Origin: Membranipora membranacea
Lineage: Eukaryota > Bryozoa > Gymnolaemata > Cheilostomatida > Membraniporidae
Reading direction: 5' to 3'
Length of the DNA: 64,000 nt
Assembly (NCBI GenBank): GCA_914767715.1
Contig: OU612067.1
Location: 30,418,162 to 30,482,161 of the forward strand
Part shown: positions 34,660 to 45,690 of the stretch, piece after piece
Layout: the number at the start of each line of letters is the position of its first letter
Numbering within the stretch: position 1 is the stretch's first letter
Made by a program: the position numbers and the translations under genes
Notes under the pieces: generated by a model
What the model was told of the DNA's origin: nothing
What the model saw: only the letters and a program-made list of their open reading frames with translations
Database searches by the model: none

Positions 34660-36030
34660 ATTAAATGTAAGCACTGTCAGGATGTCATCTTCTCAGGAAA
34701 CACATCACCAACATATGTCCTCGCTTGTAAGGCCAGTGGTATTAGCTACCTCATTCATGGGTAATCTAAATGTGCAATCACCGAACATCCACTTTGTGTT
34801 TGACGAAAAGTTGGCGAAGCTGTCAGGAGCTTGTGAGCAGACCCTGCGTGACCACGTTGCCACAGTCAGCGGTATTGTGCGACGTAAATATATAGAGGAA
34901 GGCCTGGCCCAAGCTGATGGTGCCGTTATAGACATATCTGTCAGCTTCGACGTAACATGGCACAAGGGAGGACATACAAGTCACACATGAATCGGTGTGG
35001 CTATCGATATCTTAACACATTATGTTGTGGACGTTGAGGTCAACTCAAACTTTTGTCTCATTTGTGAGCGAGAGAAGAACTTGGAGGAAGATGGACCCTC
35101 AGCAGCCTCAAGCACTTCATGAGAAAGCACAAGGGAGTATGTACTATAAACCATGAAAAATCGCTAACGCTATGGAGGTCGCTGCCGCTGTAAAGATTTG
35201 GGAAAGATCTAAAACTGGTCCCTTGAACTATGTGACAATGCTATCAGATGAAGATAGCAAAGCCTATATGTGATCGTCAGTATGAAGCCCTTGGTGAGAA
35301 GATGGTAAAGAAAGAAGAATGCATAAATAACGTTGCGAAAAGGCTGGGGGCAGCACTGGAAACCATGAAAAAAAAGAGCCAGGGTTCAGGTGCACCATTA
35401 GGTGGTAGAGGCATGCTGACAGCCACTATGATAAAGACATGGCAGACATACTATCAGAATACCATAAAGAACAATGCTGCTGACATCAAAGCGATGAAGC
35501 AATTGATCATGGCCACCCCCTGCTATTTGACCTCCAGTGACGACGACCCCGACCACATGTTTTGTCCAGAGAACAGTTGGTGCTGGTTCAAAAACCCTGA
35601 ACGAGCCAAAACCTATCCTGATCTCCCAAAACAGATGTTGGAGAAGCTCCTACCGGTCTAGGAGAGAATCTCTAATGATCAGCTGCTCGAGCGATGCTCT
35701 AGAGTTTCGACAGAGAATGGCGTCATCTGGCTTCGTTGTCCGAAGACGCAGTGGTTTGGTAAGGAATCAGTCAAGATGGCAGCTGTAATGGGAGTCATCA
35801 CATTAACAGTGGAGAAGCTCAACTGTACAAAATTGCAGAGAAATTCGGACTGGCTGCGGGGGAAAAACAGTGAAGCACGCCAAGTCAAAGGATGAGAAAT
35901 GAACGAAGAGAGAAGTAGTCGAGAGTAGTAAAAGAAAGAACCGGAAGCACTGCCAGATACAAAACAGACAGAGACAGATACAAAAAGAAGGTGTGCCATC
36001 TGCTGCTTGGAGATTTGGAGATGAATTGTG
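34660..36030 (+). pseudogene. Mutator-like transposase (degenerate)
   Basis: Blocks in changing frames follow the Mutator-like transposase plan. A zinc-binding start (IEIKCKHCQDVIFSGNTSP, 34658) is followed by FVFDEKLAKLSGACEQTLRD and the first catalytic region DISVSFDVTWHKGGHTSHT, then IGVAIDILTHYVVDVEV. A second acidic region AMEVAAAVKIWERS...MLSDEDSKAY (35165-35270) follows, and then KKEECINNVAKRLGAALETM with APLGGRGMLTATMI and YQNTIKNNAADIKAMKQLIM. The C-terminal part is SWCWFKNPERAKTYPD, then FGKESVKMAAVMGVI and a Lys/Arg-rich tail near 35930-36020. At least five stops or frame changes. Family recognised from the order D-x-T-W-H-K-G-G / S-D-x-D-S-K-A / C-x-x-x-V-x-K-R-L-G. Terminal repeats were not found. 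Confidence 0.75.
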
Positions 36031-36654
36031 ATGTATGTACAAAATAAGTGTAGCATTTTGGCCGCTGCTTGGGTATCCATCAAAATATCGAATAATCATC
36101 TCCTCTCAATTGACCATTATCATCCGTCATTTGGAGACCAAACAAAGTCGTGATACCCATCAGAAGAGGCTTGGGATGATAAAAAATGTATTATAAAGTA
36201 AAAGGTATGAAAACAAAATATAAATGCGATGAGTAGCTATGAAAAGTATCAAACATTGCTTCCTTATGCTGTGCTGCTTGCAGAAAATGGACTTTTTAAC
36301 TAGATTTTTCTCAAAATCCATTTTTGCTTGATTTTAGGAGTTTGCAGAAGCTACTGAGGAGTGTGATTCAGTGTGAGGAAGAAAAAATGACAGTAATCCA
36401 GACCAGAATTTGGTGCTCTCCACATAGAGTGAAACAGAATTGATGAGAGACGCTTAGAATTGCCTTAATTTTTAGTTTTTCATTATGTATGCTGGGTCGT
36501 TTTTAGGTCCACGACATTTTGTGCAAATTTTTGTATATTGTTTTTTTTCTGATCCACAGTTTGCATAAATGGTTCACTAGCCTTGATGAATTTGCTGCGT
36601 AAGATTATTGATATCTCGCTGCAATGACCCTGATATATTGTTTAATTAATTTCT

Positions 36655-38361
36655 TGCAGATTGTATTTCATGGCTGGACATACCAAACCTGACACCTCAT
36701 TTCGACTTGTGAAGGAGGAGAAGAGGGTAGCTCTACTGAATCATCGGATTGGTGTATGCGACTCTGCTAATCATACATATTACACTAAATGTCGTCATCC
36801 TGCCAAAAAGGATGCGATGGATTCAGGTATGAACGTCAGCCTCTAAGACAGGGGGATGGTGAGATGGCGCAATCGGTTAGCGCGCTTGCTATTCACTGCC
36901 AGGCGATTAGTGCCGCAGGAGTTGTGGGTTCGAGCCCCACTGGGGGAGCTTTCATTGTTGATTGTTCAAGCCCCCAGCACCCTCGGGTGTATACCTCTCC
37001 TGTGTAGAAGTGAATGATGTGAATGAATAAATTGCAATGTAATTGAGAAGATGATAGTTGACAGAGAAGGTTCACAAACCATAGATTTCATTGTATAGAT
37101 ATTATCTTGTCGCATAACATGTTGGTTAACTTAGAATGTCTGTTTCATTCATAGGGATGATCATACTATTTTACAGATAGCGCAGCCTACCAGAAGGTAA
37201 AAACGCTGCTCAGTGCTCCGGCAAAAATAAAGGCGATAGCTAAGATGTCGCTGTATGGCAAGACTAGCCGCATAGAGTCTTACAACAGAGCCATGCTATC
37301 TCATGCCTCTAAACATCTTCCTTCGGATTTCAGGGGATGAATGCTTGGTATGCAAAAGTCTCCATTTTTTGAATATCAATTCTAAATGGTATGGTATGGT
37401 CATGTACAGTCTCAATAATATAGTGTGATGTCTAGCCATCAAACTCATTTGGGTGGTATGAGCTAATGTTGGAACCAACACTCAAACTTTCTTATATTGG
37501 AGCATCATTTTTGATTTAGACTGTTACTCTTGGCTATTTGCTATAATGAGAATTGTGACCGCCCTGTCCTCTTGGATGCGGAGGGACGTATAAAGATGGG
37601 ACTCGGGTACAAGAAGTACCAGTCTGGAGCTGGCAAGGCCAAGATGATCGGGCCTCCCCAAACCAAAGGTACAAATACATTTTTATAAGATGTAAGCAGG
37701 TAATTGGTCAGCACCTACATGCCATTACCTACCTACCACCTGTAGCTATTTATTGTATATAATAAAATAAATCTTAGGCTTTTACACACTGTTTTTCCGA
37801 CAAAGAATTCCTTGTCCGAAGATCCAGGCTTGAAATGTTCATATTTTAACTATTTGACATGGTGTCTCCCTAGGGTTGTTTAGTCAATGCTTGAAATCAA
37901 TCTTTATTTTTGACAGAGTATCTGAAGAGACTGATGCAATTATCCGATCAGGTTGCCAGGGGAGATGAGGAGATTCAGCTCCATGATTTACCAGTAACAC
38001 CTCCGACCATGACATCGCAACTGGACAGGGGACCGGTGCAGGAGGTTAAGGATCGACACTCCAGTCGGTTTTCTACGGCTGCTGAGCCTTCCCTGCCTAA
38101 GCCTCTCAGAGCTGATACTTCTGATACCACACCTGTCCTTTTTACCAGTCCCATCACCTCTCCGTCTACTCGGCCAATTAATCCCTCTCTTCCATCAACT
38201 AGTGCAACACCATCTGTCAGTTCACCCTCCTTTTATGACCCACTCACTAATAGACCTGTGAACACCCAAAAGCAGCAATTGCCAGCTCTTTCTCAGTCTA
38301 CGCCGTCAACCAGTAACGTTGAGGTTACATCAAAAAGACGTAAGCGAAAGCTTCAGAAATA
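36655..38361 (+). CDS. Transposon-type gene, C-terminal exons, unnamed family
   Basis: Four in-order coding blocks. About 36661-36834 reads HTKPDTSFRLVKEEKRVALL, NHRIGVCDSANHTYYTKC, RHPAKKDAMDSG, ending at GTATGA. About 37177-37340 reads SLYGKTSRIESYNRAMLSH, ASKHLPSDFRG. About 37520-37671 reads LLAICYNENCDRPVLLDAEG ending PPQTK before GTACAA. 37917-38361 reads EYLKRLMQLSDQVARGDEEI followed by a Ser/Thr/Pro-rich tail ending SKRRKRKLQK, a basic nuclear-localisation-like end. The middle segments (IESYN...., then Y-N-x-N) resemble the C-terminal part of an uncharacterised repetitive protein family of aquatic animals that includes transposase-like genes. A SINE sits in the first intron. The final exon is open and clean, so the gene may still be expressed. 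The 5' end was not found. Confidence 0.55.
36858..37045 (+). mobile_element. tRNA-derived SINE (Ile-UAU-like head)
   Basis: A-box TGGCGCAATCGGTTAGCGCG at 36865-36884 forms a D-arm (GCGC...GCGC), and B-box GGTTCGAGCCC is at 36927-36937. The head resembles tRNA-Ile(UAU) but has no proper acceptor or anticodon stem, so it is not a functional tRNA. A body with GCCCCCAGCACCCTCGGG and a 3' end GAATGAATAAATTG follow. It lies in an intron of the gene at 36655-38361. Confidence 0.75.
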
Positions 38362-38369
38362 GTTATATC

Positions 38370-39925
38370 AAATTTAAATATAGACCTGTTACCTAGTACC
38401 TGTTGAGTTCTAGTTGGCTCCAGCTGCAATTCAGAACAGGGAGATATCCAGGAGGAACCATCTTTTACAAAGCAGAGCAGACACAAATGACTAGTGTACT
38501 TGTGGAAACTGTAGGCCAGCTGTGCATGCTGAATCATCCTTTGATGTAACATGCTGCCAGGAGAGTGAGACATCTAAGGCTATTTGTGGACAGAACAAAC
38601 CGAGTATCAATGTATCAAATCAATGGACATCCTTCATTTTGCACTTTCGTCTGTTATGCAATGCACCTGGAGCAGCATATTGTACACCCGCAATACAAGA
38701 TGGAGGATGTTGCTATGAGAGTCCTGGAAATAGCAGGAATAGCAAGTTGAGCTATGTGACCCACAGATCATACACAGGATGGCTGCAATGATATCTTGGC
38801 AGAAGACATCGCAGAGTTATCCCTGAGTGTGTGTAAAAAGAGATCCTTTCACCCTCTTGGCGAAGAACTTAGGGAAATCTATTATTGTTGATCCTACTAG
38901 ATTTGGTTAATCCTTTGGCTTCATTCCTTCTTGACAGGCCTTTTAGTGAAGCAAAGATCGTTAAAAATGGTGGAAAGCCAAAAACAGTGATTTGTCTCAT
39001 CTAGGTTAAACAGGGACTATGCTGATAAAGATACTCAGGCCATGGCCTACAATTATGAAAAGAAAAGATAAGGTTGCTGGATGCGGACTGAAAGAAGGAC
39101 GCCCTTACCAATAAAGAAGTGGTAAAGAGCTAATGCATTGATCAGTGAGTGACCTTTGAAAAAAAAGTCCCCATAAAAACAAGAGTGGCCAAGTATGTAA
39201 ACCGTGAGTCAAAATGTCAACTCTTTTTTCTAATGCGATGACAATTCAAAGATTTGAGATACTCTAATATGCCAGACTGAAAAAATCATCTCAAAACCGA
39301 CCTACAAGCATGATGCTCTCTGTGATTGTCTTTCCTCTGCTCAATCTATCAGCAATCTGCAAAGACCAACTGCACCTCAGACTTCAAAATCACACCTCAA
39401 ATTATTCAGAGATGCTAAAACTAAAAGATAAGGACAGAAAAAATGAAAAACTTGTGTCCTTTTCAAATAGTGAGGCCAGTCAGTCATCATCCAAACTTAT
39501 GGGATGAAATCACCCCATGATACTAACACGGGAACTCTCCTGACGGGGTATGGAGAAAAAAACAAGTGCAAAAAGGTGTTCCTAGACTAAGCTGGGAATG
39601 ACAGTAACAGGTCAAATCAGCTACACCAGCAAGACCACCCACTAAGTACCAAAAAAAAAGAGAGGCAAGATCTGAGAAAAGAAACATGACAATCTCGTCC
39701 ACAAGAGGAAAACTCCAACCAGAAAATGATTCACCAAAAAAATACAGGCGTTTTTACATGAACCACCTGAGGTAGCTATTACAAAAAAAATATTCACACT
39801 TCTAAACCGGCACTGTTCTGTCATTTTTCAAAAAGTTTTGTTCAACTGCCCTGAGACGAAAGAATCTTAACTTCCTAGCATTATATTATCAATCTTATCT
39901 TGACTGATGATGTTATGAGTGACCA
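38370..39925. other. No firm gene
   Basis: 38540-38760 has two overlapping open frames (one with RHLRLFVDRTNRVSMYQING) that look partly coding but are unrecognised. The rest is A-rich sequence with no supported feature. Confidence 0.4.
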
Positions 39926-39927
39926 CT

Positions 39928-42342
39928 TACCTCACACACCTGTAGTAGATTGAAGCAGCTCAATACACTGCCGGTCTGTCTACATGCTATGGCTATATCT
40001 AAAGCTGAAAAAGAAGACAATTATCTTGACAGTTTTTTATTCAGGATATGGTCAACAAACCACAGTTATCAAATTCTAGTCACTTAAACGCTACCTAAAG
40101 ACCAATGCATGGCACTCTTTCCACCATCAATGCCAAGTAGTAGTGCATGGGAATTTTTTACCATGCAAATCTGACATAGCTTCATCCTAAGTAACTGCCT
40201 GACTATAACATTCATTGGTCTTTGGGTAGTCTTTAACCAATATAGCCAACAAAAAATACTAGAAATACTTATTGCTAACTCTGTCCAATCGTTTTAATTG
40301 AAATCACTACCCTAAAATAATATCTGTAATTCAGTGATTTTTCTGGTAATTTAGCGTCTGAAAGTGCCAGCCAAACCCAACCGCTTAGATAATACAGTTC
40401 CAAGCTGGCATGTAGATGTGTGTGTGGGTGTGGGGGTGGGGGTGGGTGTGGGTGAAGAACTATTACACAAACCTGTTCTCCCTTTTGGATCTGATGTAGT
40501 TATATTGATACCATGCTGGATAAGTCTGGCTATCACTGTATCTTTGCCTTCCTACAAAGAGATGAAACAATAAACACGGTGTTTAGGCCCAAAAAAGATA
40601 TCCATCTAAGTTTTATATGTAACTGACATTAGAAATTTAAGTATATGACCTGAAATTTTTGAGCTCTTCCAATATAATCAAACTGACACAATCTTGGGAC
40701 AAGGCTACAGCAATCACATTGCGTATTGAGATTCCCAATACTATGATGCACACTAGTACGATTAGTGGCCGGGGCTTTCAAACAACGCAATTTAGGCAAA
40801 AAGTAGAGAAATCACCTGAAAATATGTGTGACCTGGTGCATACAATAGTGGCGCTATTAGCCAAATATACATAAGAGGTAACACAACATATTGAAATATT
40901 TAAGTGTGAAACAAACTTTCTGCCATTTGGGAGTCTGGGGCGTCAATTGAGCCAAGTAGTTGGTAGACTGCAGCGGAATTTGAATCCAAGACCCCCAACG
41001 CGGGCAGTCGCTCTACCAACTGAGCTACCTTTACTCCAATTTACAATGTGGCAGATTTTGCGCACTATAAGTTTAGAATTTTCCATAGCTATTTCCCCTC
41101 CTTCTATTCATCTTACCCAAGACTAGCTGAATCCAAAGAAACTTGGATGTCCGAGAAGATGTTGTCCTTATGAAAGATACTTTTTTCCTTGATACTCTAT
41201 TACAGCAATTTACAGACTGGCGCATTGTCAAAACTAGCCACCAGGTGCTTGTCCAACTCACTTCTTGATGTAAACTGACAATTATGTTGCAGCTAAGCTA
41301 TAGCTTTTACTCCATCAATGGCCTACTGTAATTAAGGACCAATCTCTAATAGAAACGCATGACTCTAATGCTCTGAAAATTGACAATAGCCCATGTAATA
41401 ATCCCTTAGGTTTGTAGCAATTTTGGGTAGCTTATCATAAGCTGTCACTAAAAGCATTATGCCACAAAATTAATATGTCCTTTGAGAACGTAAGGCCTGA
41501 TGGATCTCCCTAAAAGTAAATAATATGCATGTCATCTATTATCTTTAGTTGGAGATTTCCTGTGATAATAGTTTGCAAATCCCTCAGCGCTAACATGACA
41601 TGTGATATATTATATAACTTCTTTTTGTATGTATTTACATCATGTAAGATTGGGCATATCATACCTTGACAGCCAGATGTAGACATGTAAGACCTCTATT
41701 GTCAGTCGGTTGTAGGGTCTGTATGACATCACCATTGAGATGGTCTATCACCCACACAAGAGAGGACACAATCCCAGCCTCACATACAACGTGTAGACAA
41801 CTCTGTCCAAGACTGTTAGTCTGGGTGATAGATCCACCATGAGACAGAAGCATGTCTGCTATCTCAAAGTTACTGTAAAAGCATTGATAGTATCAATCTC
41901 TGGGTAAGACTGATATCATGAGCTAACTTATGTAAAGAGGGGCCTGAATTGTAAGCTGATTCCCCATTGGGCTATATCTAAGCTACAAGAAAAATCATAT
42001 ACATACAAGGGTGCTATTTCATAAAGGCAAGAGATCTAATCTTTCAGGAAAGTAGTGCATGTATGTAGTATGAATAGCTGTAAATGTTACAGAGGAGTAC
42101 GAGTAACAGGATTGATGGACACTTGGGGCACAGGTCTGAGGGTAGCATCACATTTTACGAGTTTTAAGAATAGCCTTATTAGAAAGGACACAGGGCCACT
42201 GCGCTTACTGATGCATTTATCTTACCATTACAAAGAGCGTCCATCAATGGTGAGCTACCACAGCTGTCCTTACAGTTCACATCACATGAGCATATATCAC
42301 TAGTCAGCATGAGCTCAACAGCTTGCATACAGCCATTTATTG
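39928..42342 (-). CDS. Ankyrin-repeat gene, 3' exons (minus strand)
   Basis: Exons in transcription order follow. 42342-42226 reads INGCMQAVELMLTSDICSCD and SSPLMDALCNG. 41872-41665 reads NFEIADMLLSHGGSITQTNS, GQSCLHVVCEAGIVSSL, and DNRGLTCLHLAVK. 40551-40473 reads EGKDTVIARLIQHGINITTS and KGRTGL. Possible further exons at about 40178-40098 (LLLGIDGGKSAMHWSL) and 39997-39930 (IAIACRQTGSVLSCFNLLQ) follow. All show the ankyrin pattern (T/S-x-L-H-x-A...V-x-x-L-L-x-x-G-A). Ankyrin repeats bind other proteins; no other domain is visible to give a role. The 41665/40551 join is phase 0 and correct; the 42226/41872 join is one base out of frame as read. The P-like element lies in the intron upstream. 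Confidence 0.8.
40417..40456. repeat. GT/GGGTGT-rich microsatellite
   Basis: Imperfect run of GTGTGGGTGTGGGGGTGGG type lying directly downstream (on the minus strand) of the splice donor of the ankyrin exon 40551-40473. It is intronic. Confidence 0.85.
40965..41040 (-). mobile_element. tRNA-like SINE head
   Basis: On the minus strand TAGCTCAGTTGGTAGAGCG (41027-41009) is a perfect A-box/D-arm and GGATTCAAATTCC (40987-40975) a B-box-like segment. The acceptor stem does not pair and the T-stem is weak, so it is a tRNA-derived SINE or tRNA pseudogene within the ankyrin gene intron. Confidence 0.6.
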
Positions 42343-43832
42343 CTACAAGAGAGAAAAAGAGATCAAAAATGAATAATATAGTTTCAAAATTAGTTGATAC
42401 TGATATTCGTGATTGGTTCAATCGATGTTGCTGGCATAAAAACAATAGAAAACATCTCAAGCTGAGCACGGACATGATACCACCGTCCATACGTCTCGAC
42501 CATCGTATTAAGGAGAAATGTCAACGAATGAACATAGAGCGCTCATGGTTTCAGACCAATTATAGTCGCCACCAAGCATCAGTTCTTATAGACACAGGGT
42601 AGTATGAAAGTATCCAAATAAATGATACTCTCAATTAGGCCACTCCAAATTAATACCTTGATCTAGATATCAAAATGAAGATTCTTAGGTGGAGGGAGGT
42701 GTTTTTTTATTTTATACTTTAGCCCCATAAAACAGCTGGAGTTAAAACAGTTTTTTATTTTATCTGTACCGCAAACTCAAGTGGCTGAACATTCTTTTTT
42801 TATTTGATCTCCCTCTCTCCAACCCACGTGCACAAATCTTAAATGGTTAACCTTGCCACCTCATGAAGTGTTTGATAATGCAAGCCATCTGTGCACCAAG
42901 TCTACTATAAGGCATATATGATCTTATAACTGATGTAACCATGTGCTTTGACAATGTTTGTAGACAAATAAGAAGCCAATGAGTAACTAGCCACACCTCC
43001 TACCCGAGTGGCAACAATTTTTATCATTAGTAAAAGATAATAGGTTGCCTCACAGTCACATCGGTCAAGCACACTACTAATTGGCCAATCAGAAATAAAC
43101 TAAACTGAAACTACTATTGCAACATCTGCGATGGAGAGAAATTGTAAATGCTCATGTTTTATTTTTTGTTCTCTTCATCCATATTGAGTGACCACCATAG
43201 ACTTAATATACTACCTAGACAGGACAATGCTTATGCTTCACTGATCATAATGTGTCCCACTTAAATAGCACGACATGACGTAATTAGTTTGTGCTGTGAG
43301 CCATAGTTTACTATATACCATTCAATGAAATAATGTGAAAAATCAAGGGACGCCATGCATGATATCAGCCCTTGTCCGGCCCCATATTATTCAAACACAG
43401 AGAAAATTTGTGAGTTCATGTAAAAGACCTTTCCGCACGAGATGGTATAAAAAATTGACTCCTTAGGTGAATCTAGAGCGAGAACAGACCTGATAAGTTA
43501 CAATCATTAGCCAATAAATATTGAAACAAATACAGCCATCTACTTTTAACACTTCTGCCACTACTATTCAAATGCACAGAATACCCACAACACAGTATCA
43601 CAAATATTTTGTTGGATGAGCCAGATCAAAGCACCACCACCATCATCATAGATTTTTGCATAAATATTCCTAGTCATGACTGAGCACAACCTGCTCAGCT
43701 TGGATTCCTTGTTAAAAGATTTTACTGCAATTTTTTTTGTCGCTTCATGAGGAAGAATAGATCTGTGCTGTAAATTGATTATGCCAACTCCAGGTATGTA
43801 TGTATGTATCATGAAGCTAGGGTATGTGGCAC

Positions 43833-43853
43833 ATATATATATATATATATATA
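43833..43853. repeat. (AT)n microsatellite
   Basis: About ten AT units in the left arm of the P-like element, next to a (GTAT)n run at 43796-43808. Confidence 0.9.
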
Positions 43854-44219
43854 TTAAGTCTATGGTCATCTCTCATCAATGAAATAATATAGTAAATCAA
43901 GGCACGCAGGGTATAATACCAGCCAAATTATATTAGATCTGTTTTAATTTATGAGATACAAATTATCAAAACAAATACAGCCCTGTATTGAAACAAAAGA
44001 TGAAAGATACTATGTAAAGAAAGTGGTTACTGGTTTTAATATTCATACTTCGTTGAGATTATTATTTAATTATATAACGTGAACCTGCAGCCTGCTGTCT
44101 CATCTTCTCAAGTAAGCCCAGCTGCAATTTTACTATCATCAGTTGTGAGATACAAGGCAAACATAGAAGTTCTGGATATAATACCCACGCCGCTCAGTTT
44201 ATAGCAAAACTATTTTTAA

Positions 44220-44983
44220 ATGAGCCTACAGCCTGCTACCTCGTATTCACAAGATGATAATCTGGCTGCCTCATCTTCACAAGATGATAATCTTGCTGCC
44301 TCATCTTCACAAGATGAAAATCCTGCTGCTATCACTTCACAAGATGATAAGGTAAGAAACAGCCCAGTGGTGGCTCTCATGTATGCATTGTCATATTTCG
44401 GTCTTTATTGGATTGAATTTTTTGGCATAATTTCTGCTTGTCCCATCCATCTAAGAGGACAGGCTTCCTTATTTTTTTAGATAGAAATCAATTAAATATT
44501 GTCATATAATAATACCCACATCCTTCTATACATGCACATAAATTTAAGGCTCTAGACATAGTAAATAATAATCGATGGGTGTGATAAAATTTGAATGTAA
44601 GAAAAAAAAGGTGGAACGATAGTGATGGGATGGGGGGAGGGGGCTTGAGGGACACTATTTGAGATGACAATTCTGATTTACTCCCAAAATATCTAACTCA
44701 GAACTGGCACAGCAGTCAAAAAGTGTGAGTAGACTTAATCGGTGATCTCGCAAATCTTTCTTGGCCATGCTGACGCTGCTATGAAATTGATTTTACAATT
44801 TCTGTTTATTATATCAAAAGCTGTAGTTTAATGATAATTATTTGTATATGTTATCATTTGTGATGCTTTTAAAAAAAGTCATCTAGAAACTGGTGTGCTG
44901 CCTACGGCTGTGGAAATAACCCGGCAGGAAATCCTAATTTAAGCTTCCACGTCTTCCCCAGAAATAACGAGGAGAGACTGAAG
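44220..44983 (+). pseudogene. THAP-domain transposase N-terminus inside P-like element (2 exons)
   Basis: Exon 1 (44220-44351) starts MSLQPATSYSQDDNLAASSS and consists of three to four copies of a 30-bp unit coding SSQDDNLAAS, ending TSQDDK at a GTAAGA donor. Exon 2 (44879-44983), joined in phase 0, gives SSRNWCAAYGCGNNPAGNPN, LSFHVFPRNNEERLK and a GTATGG donor. C-x-x-x-C, followed by F-H-x-F-P and E-R-x-K, is the start of a THAP zinc finger (C2CH), the sequence-specific DNA-binding domain of P transposases. The second half of the finger (C-x-x-H-F) and the whole nuclease are absent from the element, so only a DNA-binding stub could be made. Confidence 0.7.
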
Positions 44984-45149
44984 GTATGGGTTTCGGCCGT
45001 TAAGCTTTGCTACAAAAGGATGCTATTCCAACAATTTTCCAATCCTTCCCACACTATCTACAAACCCCTAATAGTGAAGAGATATACGCTGGTCAGAATT
45101 CACCATGAAACAACCAAACTCGCAGCAAACACTGACAATAAGCGCTCCA

Positions 45150-45690
45150 AACTGAGCAGGCTTATTGTGTTCAGTCATATCTAATTTTCAGCGATCACTG
45201 ATAGTGATAGTGTCTCATTTGGAAATTTCGCAGCAATCACCGATAGTGGTAGTTTTCTAGTCTTTGACCCATCCGCAAAATTCAGTATAATCCCACAGTA
45301 TTTTTTTTTTGCTAAGTAGTGTAAGAAGTGGTTAGCTTACATTGCTCTACTAATTTGATTAATTTTAACATAGACTGCAACCAGTCATATCTAACTTTGC
45401 AATGCTCGCTGATAGTGGTAGTGTTTTTAATTTTTGTCGTGCCCACAACAATTAGTATAACTCAACAGTATATATTCATATTTTTTACAAAGTAGTGATA
45501 AGAAGTGGCTAGCTTCATGGCCGTATTTGTGTCGATAAGCTTTAGCTTATGCTGTAATCAGTCACATCGAATATGGCAGCAATCGCTGATAGTGGTAGCT
45601 GTTAGCCTTGGTCTTGCCCTCAGAAATTAGTATAATCCCGCAGTAACAGGCCTCTTTTTTGTCATGTAGTGATAGAAGTGGTTAAGTACA
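45150..45690. repeat. About 180-bp subterminal tandem repeats in P-like element
   Basis: Three to four diverged units share CAGTCATATCTAA, GC(A/G)ATC(A/G)CTGATAGTGGTAG, ATTAGTATAA(T/C)(C/T)C, CAGTA and GAAGTGG(C/T)TAGC. They adjoin the inner end of the right arm. Confidence 0.7.

Noticed and set aside
36858-36950. Functional tRNA-Ile gene
   Set aside because: A- and B-boxes are good, but the acceptor and anticodon stems do not pair and the A-to-B distance is long with no clear intron. It behaves as a SINE head.
40351-40573. Pro-Thr repeat or Val-Gly repeat proteins
   Set aside because: Both are translations of the intronic GT/GGGTGT microsatellite next to an ankyrin exon.
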